DNA of 38,627 nt from a virus, in the IMG/VR virus record IMGVR_UViG_3300030451_003358, positions 1-38,627 of that record, one strand, 5' to 3'. Position numbers and translations under genes: made by a program. The notes beneath the pieces were generated by a model, which was not told where the DNA came from, did no database searches, and saw only the letters and a list, made by a program, of their open reading frames with translations. Positions 1-7,263 of the stretch are shown here, piece after piece. The first letter of the stretch is position 1. Every line of letters starts with the position of its first letter.

Positions 1-348
1 TTGGCGTTTGTACGGCTGCTGATGGATGCACCTATCCCCAGGTGGTGCATTGAAAACCCCATCAGCATGATCAGCACGGCGATTCGCAAGCCCGATCAAA
101 TCATCCAGCCGTGGGAACACGGACACGGGGAAACGAAAGCCACCTGCTTTTGGCTCAAGAACCTGCCAAGGCTCAGGCCAAGCAATTGTGTTGAGGGCAG
201 AGAGTGCAACATCATCAAGATGGCGCCAAGCCCTGACCGCTGGAAAGAGCGCAGCCGTACTTACTTAGGGGTTGCTGCAGCTATAGGCGATCAATGGGGC
301 AACCGCGTGCTGCCACCGGTTGCCGAGCAATTGAGCCTCTTGGGTTGA
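1..348 (+). CDS. DNA cytosine methyltransferase-like protein, C-terminal part (5' end outside window)
   Basis: The reading frame is open from base 1, so the gene almost certainly starts upstream; the first codon here (TTG) need not be a start. The 115 visible residues match the end of a phage DNA methylase-like family. They hold WCIENP (residues 15-20), then RKPDQIIQPWEHGHGETKAT and FWLKNLPRL, and a late PSPDRWKERSRTY. An ENP tripeptide is the substrate-binding motif of C5-cytosine methyltransferases, but the N-terminal cofactor-binding motifs are off the window. The likely role is modifying phage DNA against host restriction or for regulation. It ends 76 bases before the next gene and is the only plus-strand gene here that looks enzymatic and early. 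Confidence 0.7.
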   Translation: MAFVRLLMDAPIPRWCIENPISMISTAIRKPDQIIQPWEHGHGETKATCFWLKNLPRLRPSNCVEGRECNIIKMAPSPDRWKERSRTYLGVAAAIGDQWGNRVLPPVAEQLSLLG

Positions 349-382
349 CGCCCTCCTGTTGGTATGCCATACTTATGTCATC

Positions 383-418
383 GGGAGGCGGGGACGCTTC
401 CCACACACAACACCTCAA
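383..418 (+). promoter_or_regulatory. Leader hairpin with GGGA loop followed by CAACACCTCAA
   Basis: Bases 383-390 (GGGAGGCG) pair with 395-402 (CGCTTCCC) as eight pairs with one G-T wobble, closing a GGGA loop of GNRA type. CAACACCTCAA follows at 408-418, five bases before the ATG at 424. No T-tract follows, so this does not look like an intrinsic terminator. The same layout recurs at 620-657 and in part at 1105-1147. The role is unknown: an mRNA-stabilising 5' hairpin or a translation-control element are both possible. Confidence 0.55.
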
Positions 419-423
419 AGCAA

Positions 424-609
424 ATGACCGTCGCCACCGCTTTCACCGCCCGCGTTGCCACCCTCGATTCCGAGACCCTGCGCAGCCTTTACCGTCAGAT
501 GTTCAACCAGCCCTTGGTGCCCTTCCAGGCTCTGGACATCGTTCTGAACCGTCTGATGGATCTTGATGGTGTTGAGTCTGTTGATGCCTTCATCGACACC
601 GTTGCCTGA
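424..609 (+). CDS. Small protein of unknown function (61 aa)
   Basis: I do not recognise this protein. The frame is open from 364, but the ATG at 424 is preferred because it follows the hairpin plus CAACACCTCAA leader in the same way as the next gene. The product is compact and acidic toward its end (MDLDGVESVDAFIDTVA), with no membrane segment or cysteine motif. The middle (SLYRQMFNQPLVPFQALD) looks helical. It sits between the methyltransferase and another small leadered gene, which fits the run of small accessory genes common in phage early regions. Confidence 0.6.
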   Translation: MTVATAFTARVATLDSETLRSLYRQMFNQPLVPFQALDIVLNRLMDLDGVESVDAFIDTVA

Positions 610-619
610 TCACACCCAC

Positions 620-657
620 GGCCCTGGAGACAGGGCCCTCACCCTCAACACCTCAAT
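620..657 (+). promoter_or_regulatory. Leader hairpin with GAGA loop followed by CAACACCTCAA
   Basis: Bases 620-626 (GGCCCTG) pair perfectly with 631-637 (CAGGGCC) around a GAGA tetraloop of GNRA type. The same CAACACCTCAA word as at 408-418 lies at 647-657, one base before the ATG at 659. The hairpin starts ten bases after the stop of the upstream gene. With no T-tract after the stem, a 5' leader structure is more likely than a terminator. Confidence 0.55.
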
Positions 658-658
658 C

Positions 659-901
659 ATGGATTTCCACAATTCCTGGCTTGACCTTTTCGACTCCTTC
701 GAGCGACACCAAACTGAGCTTGAAGCCCGCGACAGTCTCATGGTCCTCAGCCGTGACATCCAGCCCAAATACGAGTTTCAAGCCTTTCTGAACAACGAAC
801 TGCAGTGGGCCGACCCGGCCTATGACGAAGACGAGCTACAGAGCCTCAAGAACGCCGCCACTGAAGCTGGCTTCACATACACCGTTGCGGAGGTTCACTG
901 A
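659..901 (+). CDS. Small acidic protein of unknown function (80 aa)
   Basis: The product begins MDFHNSWLDLFDSFERHQTE and is rich in acidic and aromatic residues. It has no signal peptide, membrane segment or recognised domain. A longer frame runs back to 563, but it crosses the hairpin leader and overlaps the previous gene, so the ATG at 659 is preferred. The stop TGA overlaps the next ATG (TGATG at 899-903), which indicates translational coupling to the following small gene. The function is not known. Confidence 0.6.
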   Translation: MDFHNSWLDLFDSFERHQTELEARDSLMVLSRDIQPKYEFQAFLNNELQWADPAYDEDELQSLKNAATEAGFTYTVAEVH

Positions 902-1083
902 TGGCAAATCTCAACAACGGCACTATCGATGGTGGCTTTGGAGGTGTTCTTCACACCAAGCGCAACCCAGCAGCCGCTTCAGGAGCTGTTCAAGCAAGCA
1001 TGACGACACGGCAACTCAGGCGAATGCAAGCCAGGCTTAAAAAACAAAAGCAGCAAGCACCGCCAGCCAACGGTTTTGGCTAG
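901..1083 (+). CDS. Small basic protein of unknown function (60 aa)
   Basis: The gene starts at an ATG overlapping the previous stop and has a good ribosome-binding site (GGAGG about seven bases upstream), unlike its two upstream neighbours. The N-terminal half is glycine- and asparagine-rich; the C-terminal half is strongly basic (RQLRRMQARLKKQKQQ), suggesting nucleic-acid or acidic-partner binding. I do not recognise the family. It closes a two-gene unit with the 659-901 gene. Confidence 0.55.
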   Translation: MANLNNGTIDGGFGGVLHTKRNPAAASGAVQASMTTRQLRRMQARLKKQKQQAPPANGFG

Positions 1084-1104
1084 CCACACGTCGGGGAGCC
1101 TGAT

Positions 1105-1147
1105 GCCTGAGCTGTCCCCCGCTCAGGCTGAAAGCTATACAACACCT
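1105..1147 (+). promoter_or_regulatory. Hairpin followed by CAACACCT, third copy of the leader layout
   Basis: GCCTGAGC at 1105-1112 pairs perfectly with GCTCAGGC at 1121-1128 around an eight-base loop. CAACACCT, the first eight bases of the word at 408 and 647, lies at 1140-1147. An in-frame ATG follows at 1157, although the ATG at 1232 is the more likely start. No T-tract follows the stem. This copy differs from the first two in loop size. Confidence 0.45.
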
Positions 1148-1231
1148 GTGCAGCGCATGACACGGGAAAGGCAGGGCGGGTTGAGGTCCGATCCATACCC
1201 CGACAACAAAACCACCTTCATCATCTCCATC

Positions 1232-1768
1232 ATGACCACCACCACGGCTTCAGATTTTGTTAACTGCACTTTTGCAAGGCCAGCTGGCAAAAAAACACAT
1301 ATTGTTGTTCTTCATGTTGCTCCAGGCCACCCCCTTGAAGGGGAAACAGTCTTGGCTAATCTCGCCCCAGGTCAGCAGTGGATCATCAACCTAGATCCAG
1401 GCGACTTGGTCACTGTTCGCAATCGCCTGCGTCCTGGTGACCATGGTGACTATCTCGGAGACGCTTGCGCCAATGCTAAGCAACCGCTTTTTAACCTACG
1501 GGGCAAAGAGCAATCAAAAACCCCTATCCAAACTGTCGCTGACCTTGAAGCTGCCTACCAGAACGATGGCCGCGATCTTCCAGGCACCCTCAGAATCGAT
1601 ACGTACGTTTCAACCCAAAAGCAGATCGAATTGTTTGAAAGGTTGAATCAACATTGTTCTAAAAAAGAAGCAGGGCGTTTGCTGTTGCAATACGCAATCA
1701 AAAATCTGCCACCCTTTACTTCGCAGATGAGCCCGCCTGAGCTTTACGACTGGCTCAGCAACTTCTAA
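1232..1768 (+). CDS. Protein of unknown function (178 aa; 203 aa if started at 1157)
   Basis: From the ATG at 1232 the product starts MTTTTASDFVNCTF and continues with a beta-rich segment (KKTHIVVLHVAPGHPLEGE, PGQQWIINLDPGDLVTVRNR). The C-terminal third is helical, with a cluster of basic residues and Q/E. I do not recognise a family. Starting at 1157 adds 25 residues of low quality. No clear Shine-Dalgarno precedes 1232, as for the other leadered genes nearby. It is followed by an intrinsic terminator at 1800-1833, so it is probably the last gene of this left-end unit. Confidence 0.55.
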   Translation: MTTTTASDFVNCTFARPAGKKTHIVVLHVAPGHPLEGETVLANLAPGQQWIINLDPGDLVTVRNRLRPGDHGDYLGDACANAKQPLFNLRGKEQSKTPIQTVADLEAAYQNDGRDLPGTLRIDTYVSTQKQIELFERLNQHCSKKEAGRLLLQYAIKNLPPFTSQMSPPELYDWLSNF

Positions 1769-1799
1769 ACACTGCAGGGGCTTTCATCACAGCTTGTGT

Positions 1800-1833
1800 A
1801 GGGGCTGTGCTCTGTCGTAAGTCCCCTTTTTTT
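1800..1833 (+). terminator. Intrinsic terminator directly before the ATG at 1837
   Basis: AGGGG at 1800-1804 plus CT pairs with AG and CCCCT (1820-1821, 1823-1827) with one bulged T. The loop is 13 bases and seven T residues follow (1827-1833). The left arm AGGGGCT also occurs as a direct copy about 24 bases upstream. The following gene's ATG lies only four bases after the T-tract. Confidence 0.7.
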
Positions 1834-1836
1834 GTC

Positions 1837-2025
1837 ATGCACGTTCAAGACGATCCCCTTCGCGCTCTTCAGAGACAGAATGACCACAATGCCTGGCTCG
1901 AATATGAAAGACGCCTCACAGCGGCCTATGCCCGCAGCCAAGATCCGCACCCTGGAAAGCGATGGATGCGTTCGCATCCAGGTGGGCGAGTTCGTTGGAA
2001 CAGTGAGTTCGATGCACTTGGTTGA
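1837..2025 (+). CDS. Small protein of unknown function (62 aa), overlapping a second frame
   Basis: The ATG at 1837 follows the terminator T-tract. The first 40 residues (MHVQDDPLRALQRQNDHNAW onward) look like a helical, charged protein. The rest becomes glycine-, arginine- and tryptophan-rich and less convincing, exactly where the +1 frame (1904-2077) becomes convincing. Either two genes overlap or one gene changes frame. No domain is recognised and no strong ribosome-binding site is seen. Confidence 0.4.
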   Translation: MHVQDDPLRALQRQNDHNAWLEYERRLTAAYARSQDPHPGKRWMRSHPGGRVRWNSEFDALG

Positions 2026-2077
2026 GCCAAAAATTTTGCAGCTCCAAACCTATTGGCGCAAGGCACATCAGTCCTAA
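1904..2077 (+). CDS. Small protein of unknown function in the overlapping frame (about 57 aa)
   Basis: The frame is open from 1832, with possible ATG starts at 1880, 1904 and 1928; I list 1904. The C-terminal part (IRTLESDGCVRIQVGEFVGT and LQLQTYWRKAHQS) reads like a small beta-strand domain with a helical end and is better than the competing frame over the same bases. It ends 36 bases before the terminase small subunit gene. The start is uncertain and no function is known. Confidence 0.4.
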   Translation: MKDASQRPMPAAKIRTLESDGCVRIQVGEFVGTVSSMHLVEPKILQLQTYWRKAHQS

Positions 2078-2113
2078 GCTACCCTTGCGTCAAACCCCTG
2101 TTACCTTCAGGGC

Positions 2114-2434
2114 ATGGGAAAAAAGTCAACCAACGTAGAAATTGAAGAGCGCGTAAACACTGTCTACAAGTTGTTGCTGCAGTCACATTCGCGCTTCGAG
2201 ATCGTGCAATACGCCGCGAAAGAGTGGGGCGTGCAACCCCGCCAAGCTGATGAATATTTGGCACGCGCAAGACAGCTCATCGCTAAAGACTCTGAGATTG
2301 AGCGCCCTGAATGGCTAGCCGCTGCAATCTCGCGCCTTGTGCAATATGAAAAACGCGCAGGCCGTGAGGACAACCTGCAGACAGCAATCAAGGCTTTGGA
2401 GACTCAGGCCAAGCTGCTGCGCTTTGACATCTGA
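2114..2434 (+). CDS. terS: Terminase small subunit
   Basis: This 106-residue protein sits directly before the terminase large subunit, with a one-base overlap of stop and start. The N-terminal half (VNTVYKLLLQSHSRFEIVQYA, KEWGVQPRQADEYLARA) has the helix-turn-helix character of small terminase DNA-recognition domains. The C-terminal half is a helical, charged segment of the kind used for oligomerisation. In tailed phages this protein binds the packaging site and recruits the motor. A short stem (CCCTG 2096-2100 with CAGGG 2108-2112) ends two bases before the ATG and would cover the ribosome-binding region. Confidence 0.75.
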   Translation: MGKKSTNVEIEERVNTVYKLLLQSHSRFEIVQYAAKEWGVQPRQADEYLARARQLIAKDSEIERPEWLAAAISRLVQYEKRAGREDNLQTAIKALETQAKLLRFDI

Positions 2435-3783
2435 TGTCACTGCTGACAGGCCTGACAGACGCTGAGCCGCTTTTAGCTTTCGCTACGCCGCCAACGCAAG
2501 AATCGGCAGACGGCCTTGTTGAACGCATCAAAGCTGATCTACACCCAGGCCAGCTGGCCTTCGTTAATGATCAATCAACTCAGATCATTGGCCTTTCCGC
2601 AGGCTATGGAGCAGGCAAGACACGCAGTCTTTGCGCCAAAGCTTTGGCTCTTGCCATCGCCAACCAAGGCTTTGTCGGTTGCGTCATGGAGCCAACAGGC
2701 CCTTTGATTCGCGACATTTGGCAAAACGACTTTGAGCAGTTCCTAGAGCAGTACGACATTCCGTACACGTTGAGAGCATCTCCACTGCCTGAATACGTTT
2801 TGCACCTGCCTGGAGGGGACACCAAAATCCTTTGCCGTAGTTTTGAAAACTGGTCACGCATCATCGGCTTGAACTTGGCTTGGGTGTTGGCAGATGAAAT
2901 CGATACTGTTACGCCAGCCATTGCTGAAAAGGCGTTTCCCAAAATCCTTGGCCGTCTTCGCTCTGGCAACGTGCGCCAGTTCGGCGCAGCGTCAACGCCT
3001 GAAGGCTTCCGCTGGATGTGGAACACCTTTGGCACAGAAGAGGCACAACAGCGGCCAGACCGCAAGCTCATTAGGATGCGCACGGCAGATAATCCATTTC
3101 TGCCCCAAGACTTCATCGAACGACTGCAGGCCAACTACGACCCAAGCCTGTTGCAGGCTTACCTAGAAGGCCAATTCTGCAATCTCACAACTGGTCAGGT
3201 CTATGACCGTTTTGACCGGGCAAAGCACGTCATAACCAACATTCCAGACGTAAGCCGCGAACCTCTACGCGTCGGCTGCGACTTCAACGTTGGCAACTCA
3301 AACGCAGTCATCGGTGTTCGTCTTGGAGAAAAACTTCTCCTGATCGACGAGATCAGCGGCGCACATGACACCGATGCCATGGCCCAAGAAATACAACGCC
3401 GCGCTGATGGACGCACGGTTTACATCTACCCTGACGCATCAGGCGGAAACAGAAGCACGAACGCCTCGCGCACTGACATCCAGATCCTTGAGTCGTATGG
3501 GTTCAGCAATCAATCACCCAAGGCCAACCCTCCCATCCGTGATCGGGTGGCTTCTGTTCAAGCTTTGTTGGAGAACGGGAAAGGCCAAGTAAGGCTTCAG
3601 GTTGCTGCAAACTGCAAACGGACAATCGAATGTTTAGAGCTGCAGAGCTACACCGAGGCTGGCGATCCTGACAAGGATGCAGGCTACGATCACATGAATG
3701 ATGCCCTTGGTTATCTCGTCTATCGAGATTTCTCAATGCTCCATGCCCGCGCTGGTCGTGGTACTGGAATCAGGCTTTACTAA
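2434..3783 (+). CDS. terL: Terminase large subunit, DNA packaging ATPase and nuclease
   Basis: This 449-residue protein has both terminase domains. The ATPase part shows a Walker A variant GYGAGKT (57-63), a Walker B WVLADE (150-155) and a coupling motif AASTPEG (185-191). The nuclease part shows the RNase H-like metal residues in order: D283 in GCDFN, D334 in YPDASGGN and D423 in DHMNDALGYLVY. It docks on the portal, powers DNA entry into the prohead and cuts the concatemer. The length is normal and all key residues are present. It starts at the stop of the small subunit gene, so the pair is coupled. Confidence 0.95.
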   Translation: MSLLTGLTDAEPLLAFATPPTQESADGLVERIKADLHPGQLAFVNDQSTQIIGLSAGYGAGKTRSLCAKALALAIANQGFVGCVMEPTGPLIRDIWQNDFEQFLEQYDIPYTLRASPLPEYVLHLPGGDTKILCRSFENWSRIIGLNLAWVLADEIDTVTPAIAEKAFPKILGRLRSGNVRQFGAASTPEGFRWMWNTFGTEEAQQRPDRKLIRMRTADNPFLPQDFIERLQANYDPSLLQAYLEGQFCNLTTGQVYDRFDRAKHVITNIPDVSREPLRVGCDFNVGNSNAVIGVRLGEKLLLIDEISGAHDTDAMAQEIQRRADGRTVYIYPDASGGNRSTNASRTDIQILESYGFSNQSPKANPPIRDRVASVQALLENGKGQVRLQVAANCKRTIECLELQSYTEAGDPDKDAGYDHMNDALGYLVYRDFSMLHARAGRGTGIRLY

Positions 3784-3810
3784 ACTGCAGGCATTGGGCG
3801 GGATTTAGCT

Positions 3811-5256
3811 GTGTATTCAGGCTTTTCAGGTCGGCAACGTGTAGGCAACGTCACGACGGTGGAAAGCCCCAACACGGCTTACGTCAACATGGAGCCGCAT
3901 TGGTTGCTGATTGAGGCGCTTTTGCAGGGCACTTACGGAATCAGAAAAGGGCATAGAAAATATCTCCCACAAGAGCCAAGAGAATTAGACGAGGCCTATG
4001 ACAACAGGCTGATGCGTTCAACGCTTGCGCCGTACTATGTCAGGCTTGAGCGGATGTTGGCGGGCATGTTGACCCGCAAGCCTGTGCGGCTTGAGGATGT
4101 CAGCGATGTTGTCACTGAGCAGCTGTTTGACGTTGATCTGCAGGGCAATGATCTAAACGTTTGGACCTACGAAACCGCACGCAAGTGCATTCGATATGGG
4201 CACGTTGGTGTTTTGGTTGATGCGCCAAAGGCAGGTGAGAACGGAAGGCCGTATTACTGCACTTTTACGCCACGCGACATCTTGGGGTGGCGGTCTGAAA
4301 TTAAAGATGGCAAGCAAGTATTGACGCAGTTGCGGTTAATGGAAGAAATCACCGTGCCTGATGGTCTCTACGGCGAGAAGCAAGTGCAGCAGGTGCGGGT
4401 GCTGACGCCTGGCGCTTATGAGATTCACCAAAAGGACAAGAAAGGCGATTTTGTTTTGGTTGATGAAGGCCGCACCAGCCTTAGCGAAATCCCGTTTGCT
4501 GTTGCTTATTCCAACCGCGTTGGTGTTCTTGAGTCACGGCCACCGTTGGCTGACATCGCTGAGCTGAACCTCAAGGCTTATCAGGTGCAATCTGATCTCG
4601 ACAATCAGTTGCACATTAGTGCTGTGCCGATGCTGGCAATCTATGGATTCCCGCAGTCAGCAGAAGAGATTAGCGCAGGTCCAGGAGAGGCGCTCAGCCT
4701 TCCTGAAACCGCACGGAGTGAATACATCGAACCAGGCGGCAACAGCTATGACGCGCAGTTCCGCAGACTTGATCAAATTGCTAATCAGATAAATGAACTA
4801 GGCTTGGCCGCTGTGCTGGGACAGAAGCTGAGCGCAGAGACTGCAGAAGCCAAGCGCATCGATCGCAGCCAAGGCGACAGCACGATGATGGTCATCGCTC
4901 AGCAGATGCAAGACCTAATTGATAACTGCTTGCAGTTTCACGCGGAATTTATGCAGCAGTCGCAAGCTGGCAGCAGTTTCATCAATCGTGACTTCTTGGC
5001 TACACGCCTGGAGCCGCAGGAGATTCAAGCCTTGTTGCAGCTTTACACCGCAGGCACCATCACACAGGAAACGCTGCTCAACCAGTTGTCTGCTGGAGAG
5101 GTGCTGGGAGATGAATTCGACGTAGAGGAGGAGATTGAGGCCACTCAAAACGGGGGCCTGATCGAAATGCAGCAACCTGAGCCGACGCCACCTGCCGCAG
5201 AAGAGGCCACAATGCCAGAAGCAGCGCCGGAGGCCGAAGATGAGTTGGCTGGATAA
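3811..5256 (+). CDS. Portal protein (DUF4055-like)
   Basis: This 481-residue protein follows the terminase, where the portal is expected. It begins at GTG 3811. The segment around residues 45-90 (YLPQEPRELDEAYDNRLMRS and LERMLAGMLTRKPVRL) is characteristic of the DUF4055 portal family. The C-terminal third has the long helix expected for the portal crown (IANQINELGLAAVLGQKLSA, AETAEAKRIDRSQGDSTMMV) and ends in an acidic, proline-rich tail. Portals form the dodecameric channel at one vertex of the capsid. The gene overlaps the next one by 17 bases. Confidence 0.85.
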   Translation: MYSGFSGRQRVGNVTTVESPNTAYVNMEPHWLLIEALLQGTYGIRKGHRKYLPQEPRELDEAYDNRLMRSTLAPYYVRLERMLAGMLTRKPVRLEDVSDVVTEQLFDVDLQGNDLNVWTYETARKCIRYGHVGVLVDAPKAGENGRPYYCTFTPRDILGWRSEIKDGKQVLTQLRLMEEITVPDGLYGEKQVQQVRVLTPGAYEIHQKDKKGDFVLVDEGRTSLSEIPFAVAYSNRVGVLESRPPLADIAELNLKAYQVQSDLDNQLHISAVPMLAIYGFPQSAEEISAGPGEALSLPETARSEYIEPGGNSYDAQFRRLDQIANQINELGLAAVLGQKLSAETAEAKRIDRSQGDSTMMVIAQQMQDLIDNCLQFHAEFMQQSQAGSSFINRDFLATRLEPQEIQALLQLYTAGTITQETLLNQLSAGEVLGDEFDVEEEIEATQNGGLIEMQQPEPTPPAAEEATMPEAAPEAEDELAG

Positions 5257-5524
5257 TCTGCGCAAGCGCAAGCCGGAAGAGCCAATCAACCGGCTGCTGT
5301 TCTTTTCAAAGCAAGAGCTGACAGAGCAAACCTATGCCGTGATTAGGGTTACTTGGTTTCTTGACGGCAAAATTACTGGCGTTTCTGAAACGGCGATCGG
5401 TTTGTACGAGGAGGATGTAATCGGTGAGTTTTCTGACTTTGTAGGTAATGCCTTGCGTGCTGGCTGTGACGTATCAGTGGCTTGCATTGATGACCCGCAA
5501 TACCTTGGCATTTATGAATCATGA
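5240..5524 (+). CDS. Protein of unknown function in the head module (94 aa)
   Basis: The start overlaps the end of the portal gene and the stop overlaps the start of the head-morphogenesis gene, so it belongs to a coupled block. The product has a basic N terminus (MSWLDNLRKRKPEEP) followed by a mixed alpha/beta segment. I recognise no domain. Its position suggests a small head-assembly accessory, but that is inference only. Confidence 0.65.
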   Translation: MSWLDNLRKRKPEEPINRLLFFSKQELTEQTYAVIRVTWFLDGKITGVSETAIGLYEEDVIGEFSDFVGNALRAGCDVSVACIDDPQYLGIYES

Positions 5525-6666
5525 GCGAGCTTCGCGAGATATTCCGAAACGCGATTGATCTCAACCGCTATAGCAATAGTGTGTCGCGACGTTTGATCCG
5601 TGCATACAACGACGTTGTTTTGGATGCTGTTGATCAGCTTCGTGGGATTGATGAGCTTGCGTCGCCTGTCAAAGCTGCACGGCTTCGGTCGATCCTCGCG
5701 CAACTGAACGACTCGCTGCGCACTTGGTCTGGTGAGAGCATTGCCACGATGACTGAGGAGCTGCAGGGCCTTGCTGTTTTGCAATCGGAGTTTGCGGCTG
5801 AACAACTGCAGAAGGCGCTGCCCGCTGGTGCTGCTGCAACTGTGGGCACAGTAGAGATCAGCCCAGCTTTTGCGCAGGCGGTTGTCACAAGTCAGCCGAC
5901 GGTAGCCGGTGTGGTCAACCTCAGCGACAACTTGGCACGGATCGCCAGAAACACTGTTGCGTTCCAGTTGACCGTTGGCCAAGAAATGACACTTCCGAAT
6001 GGTCAAGTGATTGCTCAGGCCTTCAGCAACATGTCGGAAAGGCAGGCAGAGCTTTTTAGCCAAGCAATCCGAACGGGCTTGATTGAAGGCGAGTCTGTTC
6101 CGAGCATTGTCCGCAGGCTCAAAGGGCGGCTGACTAAGGAGCAGCGCGGATCGATCGACACGATCATTGCGGCAGGCGGTCAGGCAACCAGCATCCCGAA
6201 CAATCAGATCAGGGCCATCGTTCGCACAAGTGTAAATGAGGTTGCAAACGCTGCTGAGCGAATCTTTGCCGCTGAAAATCCTGAGTTGACCAAAAAATAT
6301 CGTTACACCGCAACGCTAGATAGCAGAACTACGGCAATTTGTCGGGCGCTAGACGGCAAGGTCTTCAAACATGAGCAAGGCCCATATCCGCCTCAGCACT
6401 TCAACTGCCGTTCGCGAAACATCAACATTCCAGTCGGGCTTGAGAAAGAGTTTGGGGAGGCTCGCGAAGATTACGGCGTATGGCTGAATGGTCAAAGTGA
6501 TGCGGTGAAACGTGACGCACTAGGACCAGGCCGTCTTGCAATGTGGGATGGACTGGTCAGAAAGTACGGCCCGTCTGATGCCATCCGTAAATTTGTAGCC
6601 AAGGATGGCTCAGAGCTAACCTTGAAGCAGTTACGCGAACGAGGCTATGGCACCTCTTCCCGCTAA
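5521..6666 (+). CDS. Head morphogenesis / minor capsid protein (SPP1 gp7, Mu gpF type)
   Basis: This 381-residue protein carries the C-terminal signature of the phage Mu F-like / SPP1 gp7 family: RTSVNEVANAAERIF (235-249), TLDSRTTAICRALDGK (265-280) and GPYPPQHFNCRSR (287-299). The conserved D267, R269, C274, H293 and C296 are present. The N-terminal two thirds are helical. Such proteins join the prohead with the portal and are needed for correct head assembly. The gene overlaps its upstream neighbour by four bases, and the last bases overlap a small gene in another frame. Confidence 0.85.
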   Translation: MSELREIFRNAIDLNRYSNSVSRRLIRAYNDVVLDAVDQLRGIDELASPVKAARLRSILAQLNDSLRTWSGESIATMTEELQGLAVLQSEFAAEQLQKALPAGAAATVGTVEISPAFAQAVVTSQPTVAGVVNLSDNLARIARNTVAFQLTVGQEMTLPNGQVIAQAFSNMSERQAELFSQAIRTGLIEGESVPSIVRRLKGRLTKEQRGSIDTIIAAGGQATSIPNNQIRAIVRTSVNEVANAAERIFAAENPELTKKYRYTATLDSRTTAICRALDGKVFKHEQGPYPPQHFNCRSRNINIPVGLEKEFGEAREDYGVWLNGQSDAVKRDALGPGRLAMWDGLVRKYGPSDAIRKFVAKDGSELTLKQLRERGYGTSSR

Positions 6667-6751
6667 GTACCAGTTCAAGGCTGAGGGCAAACCCAAGGCG
6701 ACGACCAAGAAGAAATCTGTTAAAAAGGAAGCACCTACGGAGGCTGACTGA
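6647..6751 (+). CDS. Tiny lysine-rich protein (34 aa)
   Basis: This short gene starts inside the end of the head-morphogenesis gene and overlaps the next gene by one base (TGATG). The product begins MAPLPAKYQFKAEG and ends in a lysine/alanine-rich tail (KATTKKKSVKKEAP). It is the first of five consecutive very small genes that are mostly strongly basic. It is supported by exact start-stop coupling on its downstream side. No function is known; binding to DNA or to acidic capsid parts is a guess. Confidence 0.55.
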   Translation: MAPLPAKYQFKAEGKPKATTKKKSVKKEAPTEAD

Positions 6752-6834
6752 TGCCTAAAGGTCCTGGCACCTACGGCTCAAAAATGGGCCGTCCCCCTAA
6801 AAAGAAAAAGAAAAAGAGCGGCAAGAAGAAGTAA
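6751..6834 (+). CDS. Tiny basic protein with an AT-hook-like GRPPKKK tail (27 aa)
   Basis: The gene is coupled on both sides, TGATG at its start and TAATG at its end. The product begins MPKGPGTYGSKMGRPPKKKK and ends in a run of lysines. I recognise this sequence type from the head modules of many phages, where it is nearly always this short and unassigned. GRPPK resembles the core of an AT-hook, so minor-groove DNA binding is possible but unproven. Confidence 0.65.
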   Translation: MPKGPGTYGSKMGRPPKKKKKKSGKKK

Positions 6835-7076
6835 TGGCACGGAAGCAGCGTCGCGTTCCGAAGGACAAGGCCACCGGCCTGCCTAAGAAGTACCTCTCAG
6901 GTGCGAAGAACCGCGCTGCCAAAGCCCGTGAGATCAAGCGAACCGCTGAGGCTTACAAGCGCGGCGAGTTCATCGACATCAAAGCTGTTTCCGCTTCGAG
7001 GACCAAGCAAGGTGGCACCAAAAAGAAAACCACTAAGCGAGGCAACAAAGGCCGCGCTCAAAAAAAAGGCCGATAA
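6834..7076 (+). CDS. Small basic protein with a VPKKYLSG-type motif (80 aa)
   Basis: The N-terminal half, with GLPKKYLSGAKNRAAKAREI and then a KRTAEAYKRGEFIDIKAV segment, resembles a short domain I recall in many marine phage genomes (DUF5824-like; the family name is from memory). The C-terminal part is almost entirely basic. The end overlaps the next gene by 65 bases in a different frame and contains a run of eight A residues close to the stop. That leaves frame-shifting into the next gene as an open question. Confidence 0.65.
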   Translation: MARKQRRVPKDKATGLPKKYLSGAKNRAAKAREIKRTAEAYKRGEFIDIKAVSASRTKQGGTKKKTTKRGNKGRAQKKGR

Positions 7077-7263
7077 GTCGCGGTTCACATATGGGCAGCT
7101 GGCTGCTGTTTATCGGCGTGGGCAAGGTGCTTATCTGTCGAGTGGATCGCGCAACGTGCCGATGGCTGCTTGGGCAATGGGCCGTGTCAACAGCTTTATC
7201 TCAGGCAAGGGCGGAGCACGAAAGGCTGACGCTGACTTGCTGAAGAAGCGCAAGAAAAAATAA
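7012..7263 (+). CDS. Small phage protein with an FTYGQLAAVYRRG motif (83 aa)
   Basis: The core FTYGQLAAVYRRGQGAYLSS and PMAAWAMGRVNSFISG is a conserved segment seen in many phage proteins (DUF6321-like from memory). The frame is open from a GTG at 6901, but the first half of that stretch is low quality. The GTG at 7012 has a good ribosome-binding site (GAGGA at 6998-7002) and gives a clean 83-residue product, so I choose it. The end is lysine-rich and the stop overlaps the next ATG. The function is unknown. Confidence 0.65.
   Translation: MAPKRKPLSEATKAALKKKADKSRFTYGQLAAVYRRGQGAYLSSGSRNVPMAAWAMGRVNSFISGKGGARKADADLLKKRKKK

Noticed and set aside
2604-3134. Long minus-strand frame of 176 residues opposite the terminase large subunit
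   Set aside because: The terminase motifs on the plus strand are unambiguous. The antisense frame is serine/arginine-rich with no ribosome-binding site.
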